Positions 1 to 8,824 of a stretch of 38,214 bases of DNA are shown in pieces. Each line of letters starts with the position of its first letter. The first letter of the stretch is position 1. Origin of the DNA: Halanaerobium sp041694515 (GTDB taxonomy: Bacteria > Bacillota > Halanaerobiia > Halanaerobiales > Halanaerobiaceae); NCBI GenBank assembly GCA_041694515.1, contig JASMSZ010000070.1, forward strand, positions 1 through 38,214. Direction: 5' to 3'. Below the pieces are notes generated by a model. The model was given only the letters and a program-made list of their open reading frames with translations, did not search any database and was not told the origin of the DNA. A program made the position numbers and the translations under genes.

Positions 1-422
1 AACTGATCACGCTGACGATCAATATAATTTAAAGCATAATTAGTACATTTTTCTCTTAACTGACTAACTGTAAGCTCAGCTCTTTCTTCATCACTCATCT
101 CACTTGTAACCTGATGTTCGATTGGCAGGCCATGAGTATCCCAACCAGGTACATAAGGAGAATAATAACCTTTAAGTGTTGAAAAACGCGTAATAAAATC
201 TTTTAAAACCTTATTTAATGCATGACCAATATGGATATCACCATTTGCATAGGGAGGACCATCGTGTAAAATAAAAGCTTCATTTCCTTCTCTGTTTTCA
301 ACTGCTTTTTTATAAATCTCATTTTCTTCCCAAAATTTCTCAAAGTCAACTTCTCTTTCACTTAAATTTGCCCGCATCGGAAAATCTGTATTAGGCAAAT
401 TAATTGTCTCTTTATAACTCAT
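1..422 (-). CDS. ileS: Isoleucyl-tRNA synthetase, N-terminal part (runs off the window)
   Basis: Charges tRNA-Ile with isoleucine in the cytoplasm. Reading the minus strand from ATG at 422 gives MSYKETINLPNTDFPMRANL, followed by the class I signature HDGPPYANGDIHIGHALNK, which contains the HIGH ATP-binding motif, and then VPGWDTHGLPIEH, typical of IleRS. About 140 residues are present; the rest lies beyond position 1. An AGGAGG ribosome binding site sits just upstream of the ATG. The gene follows a T-box leader with an AUC (Ile) specifier, which supports the amino-acid assignment independently. Placement after divIVA is the same as in Bacillus subtilis. Identity is very secure; only completeness is unknown. 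Confidence 0.97.
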   Translation of the reverse strand, partial: MSYKETINLPNTDFPMRANLSEREVDFEKFWEENEIYKKAVENREGNEAFILHDGPPYANGDIHIGHALNKVLKDFITRFSTLKGYYSPYVPGWDTHGLPIEHQVTSEMSDEERAELTVSQLREKCTNYALNYIDRQRDQ

Positions 423-454
423 TTATTTTAATAACCTCCTGTAAAAATATATTA

Positions 455-487
455 AAAAATAAAAAAAGTCCCTGTCCTGTAAGGGAC
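455..487 (-). terminator. T-box-controlled terminator of the ileS leader
   Basis: On the minus strand GTCCCT (487-482) and AGGGAC (473-468) form the ends of a GC-rich stem followed by seven T and further T-rich sequence. It lies directly after the T-box core, so it is the conditional terminator of the riboswitch. Confidence 0.9.
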
Positions 488-728
488 GAGAGACCGCGGT
501 ACCACCCTAATTAAAATTAGCAAATAAAAATTTAATTAAACTTAAATTACTAATTTTATCTTAGCATTCCTTAACGCAGAAATACGGATATACTACTCAA
601 TTCATATACCGACTCCAGGGTGATCTTCTCAATCTTTTTGTTTCCCGGCTTCCACCAGACCCGGTTCGCTGTAAACTATTAAAAATTGATACTCTCCCTT
701 TCAAAATCAATTTAATTATATGACATTT
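455..728 (-). promoter_or_regulatory. T-box riboswitch leader of ileS (isoleucine specifier)
   Basis: The minus-strand leader between the promoter and ileS carries the T-box core GGGTGGTACCGCG at 507-495, which pairs with the acceptor end of uncharged tRNA. It is followed at once by a terminator hairpin. Upstream lie Stem I elements: AGCGAACCGGG at about 678-668, and GGTGGAAGCCGGG at about 656-644. The triplet AUC at 624-622, in the context AAGATCACCC, is at the expected specifier position and reads isoleucine, which agrees with the downstream gene. By family knowledge, uncharged tRNA-Ile stabilises the antiterminator and lets ileS be transcribed. The leader fills most of the 389-base non-coding gap between ileS and divIVA. 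Confidence 0.95.
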
Positions 729-734
729 TTATCA

Positions 735-763
735 ATTATAAACTATCATTAAAAATAAGTCAA
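735..763 (-). promoter_or_regulatory. Sigma-A-type promoter of the ileS T-box leader
   Basis: On the minus strand TTGACT (763-758), a 17-nt spacer and TATAAT (740-735) form a near-consensus housekeeping promoter. Transcription would start near 728, just upstream of the T-box Stem I. ileS is therefore transcribed separately from divIVA. Confidence 0.85.
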
Positions 764-811
764 GTCCCACTCTTAGATATCTATTAAAAACTGACAATCT
801 AGATAAAGATT

Positions 812-1342
812 TTAATTGTTTTCTCCAAAATCACTGCTGTTTTCAATTTCACTTTCTGTTTCTAAATCAGACTCATCAAAGTCTCCTCTCAGAGATTCTT
901 CCTTTTCCTCATTTAACATTTCCAGATGACTTTCCAGTAAAGTTTGAAAGCGAATTTTAAAGAAATTTCTCTGTTCCCGCAGCTGTTCAAGTTTTCGTTT
1001 TTCCGAAGCTACCTGATTTCGAGCGTTTTCCTTAATTTCCTCTGCCTTCATTCTTGCCTCTTTTTTTATCATTCGCGCCTCATTATCAGCCTGTTCTATT
1101 CTTTCGGAGACGGTTCCCTGGATTGAGTCAAGGGTATTCTGGAGTTTATCTTCCATATCCTCATAACTATCTATTTTCTCTTTTAGTTCCTGATTCTCTT
1201 CCTGTAGGTTATTTAAATCCTTCAGCAAACGTTCATATGCAACTCCCACATCATCCAAAAATTCATCAACCTGAGTTGTATTATAGCCAAAAGTTGATTT
1301 TTTAAATTCTTTATTATATATATCAAGCGGGTTTAATTTCAA
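812..1342 (-). CDS. divIVA: DivIVA-family cell division / polarity protein
   Basis: DivIVA proteins bind negatively curved membrane at septa and poles and recruit partners. The 176-residue product begins MKLNPLDIYNKEFKKSTFGY, followed by DEFLDDV, the conserved N-terminal lipid-binding DivIVA domain. A long coiled coil covers roughly residues 30-145 (heptad-rich E/K/L sequence), and the tail is acidic. The start is a TTG eight bases after GGAGGTAT. It lies 18 bases after ylmH and is the last gene of the ylm-like cluster before ileS, as in B. subtilis. Identity is clear from the N-terminus and context; the pole-versus-septum role in this organism is not visible. Confidence 0.93.
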   Translation of the reverse strand: MKLNPLDIYNKEFKKSTFGYNTTQVDEFLDDVGVAYERLLKDLNNLQEENQELKEKIDSYEDMEDKLQNTLDSIQGTVSERIEQADNEARMIKKEARMKAEEIKENARNQVASEKRKLEQLREQRNFFKIRFQTLLESHLEMLNEEKEESLRGDFDESDLETESEIENSSDFGENN

Positions 1343-1360
1343 AATATACCTCCTTTACAA

Positions 1361-2149
1361 CTAAGTCAATCTTTTTAAAGTTAACTTAATTCTTCCTTTA
1401 TTTGAAATACCTCTTTTTTCTTCCACTTTAACTCTACCTCTACCTCTAACAGAAATTAAGTCCCCAATCTCTACTTCTGCTGCAGGATCTGACTCGATTT
1501 TCCAGTTTAATTTAACCTTTTCACTCTCTATATCTCTGGACATTTTACTGCGAGAATCCCCAAACCCAGAACTGGCAACTGAATCCAGCCTCATAGAAGC
1601 AACTGTGGTCAATATTTCTTTTTCATGCTTTACAGGTTTTACTATTTCAGATTCAGTAATTTCCTTAACTTCAATAGGTACCTGATGCACTTTATCCAGT
1701 TTCAGTTCAATAATATCCTCAATTTCAGCTGCTGCAACAATCTGAGCGAAATCTGAATGAACAAGAATATCACCAACTAATTTTCTCTGCAGCCCCAGAC
1801 CCATCAAAGCCCCTAAAAAATCACGATGGCTTAATTTTTGAAAAGCAAAATTTCCATCAAGCTGATAAATCTTAATCTGTTTTTCCACTAAATCAGGAAA
1901 AAGATATTCTGGAAAAATGACCAATCTCTTTCTTTCAGCCTGAGGATAGCCCCCTTCTTTTTGGAAATTAATTTCTGCAATCTGTTCAATCAAAGGAATC
2001 GCTATTTCTATTTGATAGGGATTCAAAAAATCTGTAGCCTGAGTTTTGTGATACTTTAAAACCTGTTCACACTTATCTAAAACGTGTGAACCCAGCCTTC
2101 TATCTTCTTCTCTGTGTAAATGATTTAACAATTTATCTTGATCAAACAT
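1361..2149 (-). CDS. ylmH: YlmH-like S4-domain RNA-binding protein
   Basis: 262 residues, matching the YlmH family found beside divIVA in Bacillota. The N-terminal and middle part (about 1-175) includes the RLVIFPEYLFPDL region typical of the family. The C-terminal part, about residues 180-260, is an S4 domain with MRLDSVASSGFGDSRSKMSR and GDLISVRGRGRVKV. YlmH has been linked to rescue of stalled ribosomes and to cell division in relatives; that is family knowledge, not seen here. It starts at ATG 2149 after AAAGGTGGGA and follows yggT by 12 bases, so it is co-transcribed. Confidence 0.9.
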   Translation of the reverse strand: MFDQDKLLNHLHREEDRRLGSHVLDKCEQVLKYHKTQATDFLNPYQIEIAIPLIEQIAEINFQKEGGYPQAERKRLVIFPEYLFPDLVEKQIKIYQLDGNFAFQKLSHRDFLGALMGLGLQRKLVGDILVHSDFAQIVAAAEIEDIIELKLDKVHQVPIEVKEITESEIVKPVKHEKEILTTVASMRLDSVASSGFGDSRSKMSRDIESEKVKLNWKIESDPAAEVEIGDLISVRGRGRVKVEEKRGISNKGRIKLTLKRLT

Positions 2150-2161
2150 AGATTCCCACCT

Positions 2162-2446
2162 TTAAATTGCTAGACTAATTAAAATATCTCTAATGAAACC
2201 TTGGATAATCTGTAAAGCAAAAATTGCGATTAATGGCGAAATATCAATACCAAGTATGCCACCCCTGGGCAGTAATTCTCGTATAGGCCCCAGAATTGGC
2301 TCAGTAGCATCATAAATAAATTTAATTACCTTTTGCCAGCGCATATCACCTGGATTTGGCTGCACCCAGGAAATAATTACCCGGCCAATAATCAATAAAT
2401 TTAAAATCTCAAAAACTGCACTTACTATTCTTACTAATATAAACAT
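2162..2446 (-). CDS. yggT: YggT-family membrane protein
   Basis: A small integral membrane protein (94 residues from ATG 2446) with two hydrophobic segments: MFILVRIVSAVFEILNLLII at the N-terminus and ISPLIAIFALQIIQGFI near the C-terminus. The family motifs SWVQPNP and DATEPILGPIRELLP lie between them. A longer frame upstream overlaps the end of yggS, but GGAGG at about 2458-2454 points to ATG 2446. The family (YlmG in Gram-positives and chloroplasts) is linked to division or membrane organisation; its biochemical role is unsettled. It lies between yggS and ylmH, where sepF would normally precede it. Confidence 0.92.
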   Translation of the reverse strand: MFILVRIVSAVFEILNLLIIGRVIISWVQPNPGDMRWQKVIKFIYDATEPILGPIRELLPRGGILGIDISPLIAIFALQIIQGFIRDILISLAI

Positions 2447-2462
2447 TGCTTTGCCTCCAAAA

Positions 2463-3167
2463 TTAGTATTCTCTTTCTCCAAATATTGCTGTACCAACCC
2501 TGACTATAGTTGCTCCTTCTTCTACAGCAATTTGATAGTCATTTGTCATCCCCATTGACAGCTCTTTTAATTGAGTAACATCTCGTGAAAGCTGATCAAA
2601 TAATTTTTTCATATCCTTAAAATATGAACGAAGTTTTTCTGTATCAGTTAAATAGGGCAGGACAGTCATTAACCCTTCTACCTCTAAATACTCTAAATTT
2701 ATTATTTTTCTTAAAAAAACCTCTGCTCGGTCAGGAGTTATTCCAAATTTATTTTCATCACCAGCAGCATTAATTTCAATTAATACTGGGATTTTTCTCT
2801 CATTTTTTTTGGCTCTTTTATTTACTTCCTTAGCAAGTCTTAAGCTGTCAATAGACTCAATCATCCTACAATTTTCCATCCTCATAAGATATTTTACTTT
2901 ATTTCTCTGTAAATGTCCAATAAAATGCCAGTCAAGCTCAATATTATCAGACATCAGTTTATCATTTTTCTCTTCTAATTCCTGAACTCTATTTTCACCA
3001 AAAAATTTGACTCCTGCTTCATTTAAAATTTTTATTGCTTCTACCTTTTGATTTTTGCTTACAGCAAGCAGCTTTACTTTAGTATGATCTCTATCAGCAG
3101 CTGCTGCAGCTTTTTTAATATTTTCCTTAACTTTATTTAAATTAGAAATTATTTTATCTTTCTGCAT
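2463..3167 (-). CDS. yggS: YggS/YlmE-family PLP-binding protein
   Basis: A pyridoxal-phosphate-binding, alanine-racemase-fold protein involved in vitamin B6 homeostasis (family knowledge). The PLP lysine motif is LLAVSKNQKVEAI near residue 40. Other landmarks are FGENRVQE, WHFIGHLQRNK and LSMGMTNDYQIAVEEGATIVRVGTAIFG, all diagnostic. The start at ATG 3167 (MQKDKIISNL) is chosen because GGGAGG lies nine bases upstream; 234 residues is normal. The first 14 bases overlap the end of the HlyD-like gene, suggesting translational coupling. Confidence 0.95.
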   Translation of the reverse strand: MQKDKIISNLNKVKENIKKAAAAADRDHTKVKLLAVSKNQKVEAIKILNEAGVKFFGENRVQELEEKNDKLMSDNIELDWHFIGHLQRNKVKYLMRMENCRMIESIDSLRLAKEVNKRAKKNERKIPVLIEINAAGDENKFGITPDRAEVFLRKIINLEYLEVEGLMTVLPYLTDTEKLRSYFKDMKKLFDQLSRDVTQLKELSMGMTNDYQIAVEEGATIVRVGTAIFGEREY

Positions 3168-4074
3168 AAGCCTGAACCTCCCTACCATAATCAAAATCTT
3201 CAGGATTTGTGATTATTTTTTCCCCAATTTCTAAACCACTCACTATTACATATTCATCATTTCCATTTAAAATCACAACTTCCTGAAACTCATATTTATT
3301 ATACCCACTAACCTTAAGAACACCCTGACCAGAGGGTTGACTAAATACTGCTTTACGGGGTATTTTAATACCTCGATAAATATTTTTGATAATATTTACT
3401 TCTATTCTTCTTCTATTAATCCAGCGAGGAATAAATTGATCTAACTCAATCAAGAAAAAAGTATCCTCCAGATTAGGACGGATATCAAAAATCCTGGCTT
3501 TAAAAAGTTTCTCTGAATTTTTCTGCGCTATAAATATTACTTCATTAATTCTAAATCTATCTGTCTGAGACTTCGGAACCTGCACTATTAAAAAAAGTTT
3601 AAAGTTATTGATTATTCTATATAATGTTTCTTCTTTTTTGATCCTATTTCCAGAAAGAAGATGTTCATAGTTTCCTTTTATTTCTTCAAAATTACTATAA
3701 TTAATTTGATTTAAGTTAGCAATATTCACTTCCTCTTCTAAACCATCTACAGCAAAACTAACTATTCCTGCTTTCTTATTAAATATCTTCTGCTGCCAGT
3801 CCGAAGATTTAATTACTGCCAGTTTTCTACCTGAAGCAAGTCTATCTCCCTCACCGACTAAAAGTTCCACTTGACCTGAAATTGGAGCTCTGATAACTTT
3901 TTCATCTCTAACAATCAGCGCATCTGTCCAGAAACCATCAATAACTTCTCCCTGAGCAGCTAGCATAGTTTCATATCTTGCTGCCCCAAAAAATTGAATT
4001 CCTATAATAAAAACAACCATTAAAATAAATATTATAACAAAGGGTTTAAAATTTGTAGCATTTTTTTTTGCCAT
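3154..4074 (-). CDS. HlyD-like single-pass membrane adaptor of the division cluster
   Basis: About 306 residues with one N-terminal membrane anchor (PFVIIFILMVVFIIGIQFFG, roughly residues 10-30). The first extracytoplasmic part, VIRAPISGQVELLVGEGDRLASGRKLAVI, is the biotinyl-lipoyl-like hairpin of HlyD/membrane-fusion proteins. The beta-rich C-terminus (GIKIPRKAVFSQPSGQGVLKV and VSGLEIGEKIITNPEDF) matches the same family's adaptor barrel. No ABC, MFS or RND transporter partner lies nearby; its neighbours are ftsZ and yggS. I infer an envelope role linked to division, but function is unknown. The start at ATG 4074 fits AAGGTG seven bases upstream; ATG 4080 is also possible. Confidence 0.75.
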   Translation of the reverse strand: MAKKNATNFKPFVIIFILMVVFIIGIQFFGAARYETMLAAQGEVIDGFWTDALIVRDEKVIRAPISGQVELLVGEGDRLASGRKLAVIKSSDWQQKIFNKKAGIVSFAVDGLEEEVNIANLNQINYSNFEEIKGNYEHLLSGNRIKKEETLYRIINNFKLFLIVQVPKSQTDRFRINEVIFIAQKNSEKLFKARIFDIRPNLEDTFFLIELDQFIPRWINRRRIEVNIIKNIYRGIKIPRKAVFSQPSGQGVLKVSGYNKYEFQEVVILNGNDEYVIVSGLEIGEKIITNPEDFDYGREVQAYAER

Positions 4075-4140
4075 CAGCATCACCTTATAAGAAAAAGATA
4101 ATCTAAATCCTGATGTAATTACATCAGGATTTCATTGTTA

Positions 4141-5217
4141 TTATCCTTTTTTATTTCTTAAAAAAGCCGGTATATCAAGATCATCACCAGAAAAACTTTC
4201 CATTTCAAAATCTTCTTCCGGCATCTCTTCATCTTTAGTACTCTTAATTTCCTTTTTGGGCGATCCCGCATCAAAACCGGTCGCAATCACTGTAACTTTA
4301 ACTTCACTTTCTAATTCTTCATCAATTACAGCTCCTAAAATAATATTTGCATCAGGATCAGCCACCTCCTGAATTACTCTCGCTGCTTCATTTGCTTCAT
4401 GGATTCCCAGATCCATTCCCCCGGTAATATTTATTAATACCCCTCTAGTTCCATCGATTGAAGCTTCTAATAGTGGAGAAGCAATAGCCATTTTTGCAGC
4501 TTCAGTTGCTCGATTATCACCATCAGCTTTACCAATTCCCATGAGCGCTGAACCAGCATCAGTCATAATTGTTTTTACATCAGCAAAGTCAAGGTTAATA
4601 ATACCAGTAATTGTAATTAAATCAGAAATACCCTGTACACCCTGTCTTAATACATTATCCGCAATTTTAAAAGCATCCATTAAACTTGTCTTTTTTTCGG
4701 CCACTTCCAATAGACGATCATTAGGAATTACAATTAAAGTATCTACTTTATTTTTTAACTCTTCTATCCCCGAGATAGCATTACTCATTCTTTTTTTACC
4801 CTCTACTGTCAGCGGTTTAGTAACAACTCCAACAGTCAGTGCTCCCATCTTCTTTGCTGCCTCAGCAACTACAGGAGCGGCTCCAGTACCTGTTCCACCA
4901 CCCATACCTGCAGTGATAAATACCATATCCGCACCATCAATAGCCTGTGCAATTTCTTCTCTATTTTCTTCAGCTGCTTCAAAACCAATCTCAGGATCTG
5001 AACCCGCCCCCAGACCTCTGGTTATTTTTTCTCCAATTCTAATTGTTACTCCAGCATTAGAAGCCATTAAAGCCTGTGCATCTGTATTAATTGCAATGAA
5101 TTCAACTCCATCCAGCCCTTCTTCAATCATTCTGTTGACAGCATTATTGCCGCCTCCACCCACACCAACAACCTTTATATTTGCAAATTGTTCAATTTCT
5201 GTTCCAATATCAAACAC
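4141..5217 (-). CDS. ftsZ: Cell division GTPase FtsZ
   Basis: Tubulin homologue that polymerises at mid-cell to form the Z-ring. It contains IKVVGVGGGGNNAVNRM, the tubulin signature GGGTGTGAAPVVAEAAK, the T7-loop region LDFADVKTIM, and the C-terminal interaction peptide DLDIPAFLRNKKG that binds FtsA. The open frame extends 24 codons further upstream, but the start is taken as GTG 5217 (FDIGTEIEQF) because GGGAGGG lies just before it; this gives 358 residues with a rather short linker. It lies 58 bases downstream of ftsA and ends the core dcw cluster. Confidence 0.98.
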   Translation of the reverse strand: MFDIGTEIEQFANIKVVGVGGGGNNAVNRMIEEGLDGVEFIAINTDAQALMASNAGVTIRIGEKITRGLGAGSDPEIGFEAAEENREEIAQAIDGADMVFITAGMGGGTGTGAAPVVAEAAKKMGALTVGVVTKPLTVEGKKRMSNAISGIEELKNKVDTLIVIPNDRLLEVAEKKTSLMDAFKIADNVLRQGVQGISDLITITGIINLDFADVKTIMTDAGSALMGIGKADGDNRATEAAKMAIASPLLEASIDGTRGVLINITGGMDLGIHEANEAARVIQEVADPDANIILGAVIDEELESEVKVTVIATGFDAGSPKKEIKSTKDEEMPEEDFEMESFSGDDLDIPAFLRNKKG

Positions 5218-5275
5218 TAATATTCCCTCCCCGTTAAGGATAATATGTAAGTTTATAAAAATAATTTTCTGGTTT

Positions 5276-6562
5276 TTAAAAAAACTCACTAAACCAGGTT
5301 TTTAATTTTGTAAAAAACCCACTTACAATTTCTTTACTATTATTACTATTATTACTGCTCAAATTACTATTCCTGGCATCTTCGTTTTCCAGAGCAAACT
5401 CGATCAAACCTACAGCTGTAGAGAAAATTGCCCGTGGGATAGTATCACCTTTTTTTATATATACGGGATTATCAATAACATTTGACAGCCCACTAACATA
5501 GTCAGGTTCTCCTATTCTAACTGGTAGTTCTGTAATATCAGAAGCAAGTTTTTCAGAACCCTCCAGTAAAGAGGCCCCTCCAGTCAAAATCATACCGGCA
5601 GGTGTCAGATCAGCAGATCCAGCACTATCCAGCTCTTTTTTAACAAGCGAAAAGACTTCGCTCATTCGCGGCTCAATCACCTGACAGAGCATTTTGCGAG
5701 AAAGTTTCTTTCTTTTCTTTCCACTAGCAGCCAGAACCTCAATTTTATCACTTTCTTCAATTTCTGCTGGCAAAACTGAACCATGCATTATCTTAATTTT
5801 TTCAGCTTCAGAAACAGGGGTTCTTAGACCCACTGCAATATCATTGCTGACATGATTGCCTCCAACTGGTATCACTGCAGTATGTGCTATACTACCTTCA
5901 TGAAAAACAATAACATCAGTAGTTCCACCACCAATGTCTACTAAAACAGCTCCTAACTCTTTTTCATCATCAGATAACACCGCCTGGCTGGAAGCCAGCG
6001 GCTCTAAAACAACCTCGTCAACACTCAAACCGGCTCTTAAAACACTTTTTACCAGATTTTGAATTGAAGTTGAAGCCCCTTTGATAATATGAGTTTCCAC
6101 CTCAAGCCGAACTCCAGACATACCTAAAGGGTCCTGAATTCCAGGACTGCCATCTACAATAAACTCTCTCGGGAGAACATGTAAAATATCTTCTTCAGCT
6201 GACACAGGAATTATTCGTGCTGCATCAATAACTCTCTTTATATCACTCTCTTTAATTTCCTTTTCGTCTCCAGTAACTGCAACAACTCCATGACTGTTGA
6301 TAGACTTGATATGTGAACCAGCAATCCCAACATATGCAGAATCAACCTTCTGACCGGCCATTCTTTCTGCCTTCTGAACAGCACTTTTTATTGCATGGCT
6401 GGTTTTATCTATATCAACTACAATTCCTTTGCGGAGGCCGTTTGATGGAGCTAAACCTATCCCAATAATCTCTATATTATTATCTCCATTTATTTCTGCT
6501 ATTAAAGCACATATCTTAGTGGTACCGATATCAAGTCCAGTAACTATCTTTCTTCTTTTCAC
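5276..6562 (-). CDS. ftsA: Cell division actin-like protein FtsA
   Basis: Actin-fold ATPase that anchors FtsZ filaments to the membrane. The 428-residue product has the phosphate-binding GLDIGTTKICALIAE at the N-terminus. The SHS2-type 1C insertion follows (about 85-165), then GAVLVDIGGGTTDVIVF near residue 210 and GMILTGGASLLEG near 320. The last residues, FFTKLKTWFSEFF, form an amphipathic membrane-targeting helix. It starts with GTG 6562 after AGGAGG. A 123-base AT-rich gap separates it from ftsQ, the largest break in the downstream dcw genes; I saw no convincing promoter in it. Confidence 0.97.
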   Translation of the reverse strand: MKRRKIVTGLDIGTTKICALIAEINGDNNIEIIGIGLAPSNGLRKGIVVDIDKTSHAIKSAVQKAERMAGQKVDSAYVGIAGSHIKSINSHGVVAVTGDEKEIKESDIKRVIDAARIIPVSAEEDILHVLPREFIVDGSPGIQDPLGMSGVRLEVETHIIKGASTSIQNLVKSVLRAGLSVDEVVLEPLASSQAVLSDDEKELGAVLVDIGGGTTDVIVFHEGSIAHTAVIPVGGNHVSNDIAVGLRTPVSEAEKIKIMHGSVLPAEIEESDKIEVLAASGKKRKKLSRKMLCQVIEPRMSEVFSLVKKELDSAGSADLTPAGMILTGGASLLEGSEKLASDITELPVRIGEPDYVSGLSNVIDNPVYIKKGDTIPRAIFSTAVGLIEFALENEDARNSNLSSNNSNNSKEIVSGFFTKLKTWFSEFF

Positions 6563-6685
6563 AACAGTCTACCTCCTTTCTTATCCAAACAATTCTTTTT
6601 TATTTAACTTATTTCAATAAATTAGTCTCAATTAAAATAATTCAATATAAATTTTGTTATTCCTTTATTATTGAAAAAATTATCC

Positions 6686-7381
6686 TTATTTTAACTTAAT
6701 TACAGGATGTTTAATAACCTGTAAATTAATATAATCAATTTCAGCTTCCCGGTTATTATTTAAAATAGAATTTAAAATTGCAAATTTATCTTCCAGCTTT
6801 TCATCCCTACCTAAATTAACCCCGCCGCCTTCTCTCAGATATAACTTATAAACATCATCCTGATAAATAATTTTTTTGAATTTTCCAAGATATTCAGGCC
6901 TGAGGTCATTAAAAATATTTAAAACATCTTCTGCTAATAGAGGGAAAAAAACTTTATGATTATCAAAATAATAAGCAAAACCAGCAAGCTGCGGTAAATT
7001 AACATCTGCTGTTAAATCTTTTTCTGCTAAAATTATACCATCTGCAGAAAAAATCAATTTTTGATTATTGTTTTCCAGCCAGGCCACTGCTTTTCTTTCT
7101 TCAATTACCACATGGACTGTTGAAGGATATGATTTTTCTATTTGAACTGAAGATATCAAATTATGTTTTAATAAATCGTTTTTTAGTTCCACTTCGTTTA
7201 AAAATAATAAATTATCACCATAAAATTTATTAATACTTAACCTTAACTCATTTTTATTCATCTCAGTTCGAGAATGAAAAACGAAATCCCTGATATGAAA
7301 AAAGGGAGAAAAAAGAAAAGATAAAAATGTTAAAAATATAAAGAATAATAGCATCAGAACGATCTGATATTTTTTCTCCAT
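6686..7381 (-). CDS. ftsQ: Cell division protein FtsQ/DivIB
   Basis: Bitopic divisome protein that works with FtsL (and normally FtsB/DivIC) to control septal peptidoglycan synthesis. The 231-residue product has a short cytoplasmic start, one membrane helix (about residues 6-28), then the POTRA domain (RDFVFHSRTEMNKNELRLSI to IEKSYPSTVHVVIEERKAVA, about 30-100), followed by the FtsQ beta domain. The phrase YPSTVHVVIEERKAVAW is highly characteristic. It follows murC directly; no murB lies between them, unlike many dcw clusters. Confidence 0.92.
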   Translation of the reverse strand: MEKKYQIVLMLLFFIFLTFLSFLFSPFFHIRDFVFHSRTEMNKNELRLSINKFYGDNLLFLNEVELKNDLLKHNLISSVQIEKSYPSTVHVVIEERKAVAWLENNNQKLIFSADGIILAEKDLTADVNLPQLAGFAYYFDNHKVFFPLLAEDVLNIFNDLRPEYLGKFKKIIYQDDVYKLYLREGGGVNLGRDEKLEDKFAILNSILNNNREAEIDYINLQVIKHPVIKLK

Positions 7382-7417
7382 TAATCATCCCTCACAAAAT
7401 TGAGTCAATAAAATTAC

Positions 7418-8782
7418 TTAATTATTGTTTAAAATCAAATCAGGAAGTTCAGTAATATCGCCTGCTCCAACAGTCAAAATAATATCTCCTGCCTCAGCTT
7501 CAGCCAATAATTTAGCAGCAATTTTATTAAAATCAGCTATATAACTACATTCCACAGCAGAATTTTTAGAGATTTTTGCTGCTAAATCTATTAAAGAAAT
7601 TATATAATCTTTTTTCTCTGAAGCAGAAAATATATCAGTTAAATACACCTGATCAGCATCAGCAAATGACTGGCTAAATTCCTCTAAAAATTTATGAGTT
7701 CTGCTGTATCGATGAGGCTGAAAAACAACTCTGATTTTATTATAATCCATATTTTTTACTGTCTTTAAGAGTTCTCTAATCTCAGTTGGATGATGGGCAT
7801 AATCATCCACTATATCAACAGTGGAATTTAAAATTTTACCCCTGAAATCAAATCTGCGGTCAACTCCATTAAATTCTTTAAGAGCAGCCTGAATTACTTC
7901 AATGTCTATTTTTAAACAACTGGCCGCCGCTGCTGCAGCCAGAGCATTATAGATATTATATTCACCAGGAACCGAAAGCTCGATTTTAGCAATAAATTCT
8001 TCCAAATGATATAAATCAAAAATACTATTAAAATTATTGTATTTGATATTTCTGGCTGTGAATTTTCCTTTTTTTAAGGAAAAGCTGCTGCTTTTTTTTC
8101 TTTTTTTAAAAAGAGTATCTAAGTTTTTATCATCTTTATTATATAATAGAATTGCCCGCTTGTCATTTTTATCGGCAAATCTTTTAAAAATATCTTCAAA
8201 TTCTTTAAAATCATGATAAAAATCAGGGTGATCAAGCTCCAGATTATTTACTAATAATAAATCTGGATCAAAATAAAGAAAAGATCCATCACTCTCATCT
8301 GCCTCAGTTATAAAATATTCTCCTTGACCATCTGCCATATTACCGTTTAGTTCCTCGAGAAAACCTCCTACCATAACTGCGGGATCTTTCTTGGCCTGCT
8401 TAAAAATTGCAGCCAGCATCGCTGTAACAGTTGTTTTGCCGTGAGTTCCAGCAACAGCAATAGTTTTTTTGTTTCTCATTAAATAAGAAAGCATCTCTGC
8501 CCTTTTAACTATTTTCAAACCTTTTTTCCTGGCTGCCTGAATTTCCGGGTTATTATCGGGGATGGCACTGGTTTTTACTATTATATCAGCACCTTCAATA
8601 TTCGAAGCAGTATGGCCTATAAAAATTTTGATTTCATATTTTCTTAATAAATCCAGATATTTGCTTTCTTTTAAATCAGAACCACTTACTTTATAACCTC
8701 TTTCCGCAAGAATTTCTGCTATACCACTCATAGAAACTCCACCAATACCAATTAAATGAATATGCGAATTTTTATTTAGCAA
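7418..8782 (-). CDS. murC: UDP-N-acetylmuramate--L-alanine ligase MurC
   Basis: Adds L-alanine to UDP-MurNAc, the first step of stem-peptide assembly. The N-terminal HLIGIGGVSMSGIAEIL is the UDP-binding Rossmann motif, VAGTHGKTTVTAML is the ATP-binding P-loop, and the Mur ligase central signature ITEADESDGSF and C-terminal DDYAHHPTEI are those of MurC. The frame opens at GTG 8791, but AGGGTGA is better spaced for TTG 8782, giving about 454 residues. It lies between murG and ftsQ in one transcription unit. Confidence 0.97.
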   Translation of the reverse strand: MLNKNSHIHLIGIGGVSMSGIAEILAERGYKVSGSDLKESKYLDLLRKYEIKIFIGHTASNIEGADIIVKTSAIPDNNPEIQAARKKGLKIVKRAEMLSYLMRNKKTIAVAGTHGKTTVTAMLAAIFKQAKKDPAVMVGGFLEELNGNMADGQGEYFITEADESDGSFLYFDPDLLLVNNLELDHPDFYHDFKEFEDIFKRFADKNDKRAILLYNKDDKNLDTLFKKRKKSSSFSLKKGKFTARNIKYNNFNSIFDLYHLEEFIAKIELSVPGEYNIYNALAAAAAASCLKIDIEVIQAALKEFNGVDRRFDFRGKILNSTVDIVDDYAHHPTEIRELLKTVKNMDYNKIRVVFQPHRYSRTHKFLEEFSQSFADADQVYLTDIFSASEKKDYIISLIDLAAKISKNSAVECSYIADFNKIAAKLLAEAEAGDIILTVGAGDITELPDLILNNN

Positions 8783-8824
8783 AATAATCACCCTAAATCC
8801 AATTTTATTATTAAAATAGTTTTA

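Noticed and set aside
4541..5305. A 254-codon open frame on the plus strand opposite ftsZ
   Set aside because: It is the antisense of a strongly conserved gene, has low-complexity S/P/I/A-rich sequence, no family motif and no ribosome binding site.
6563..6685. Promoter for ftsA-ftsZ in the 123-base gap after ftsQ
   Set aside because: AT-rich with several partial matches (for example TTGAGA and TTAAAT) but no convincing pair.
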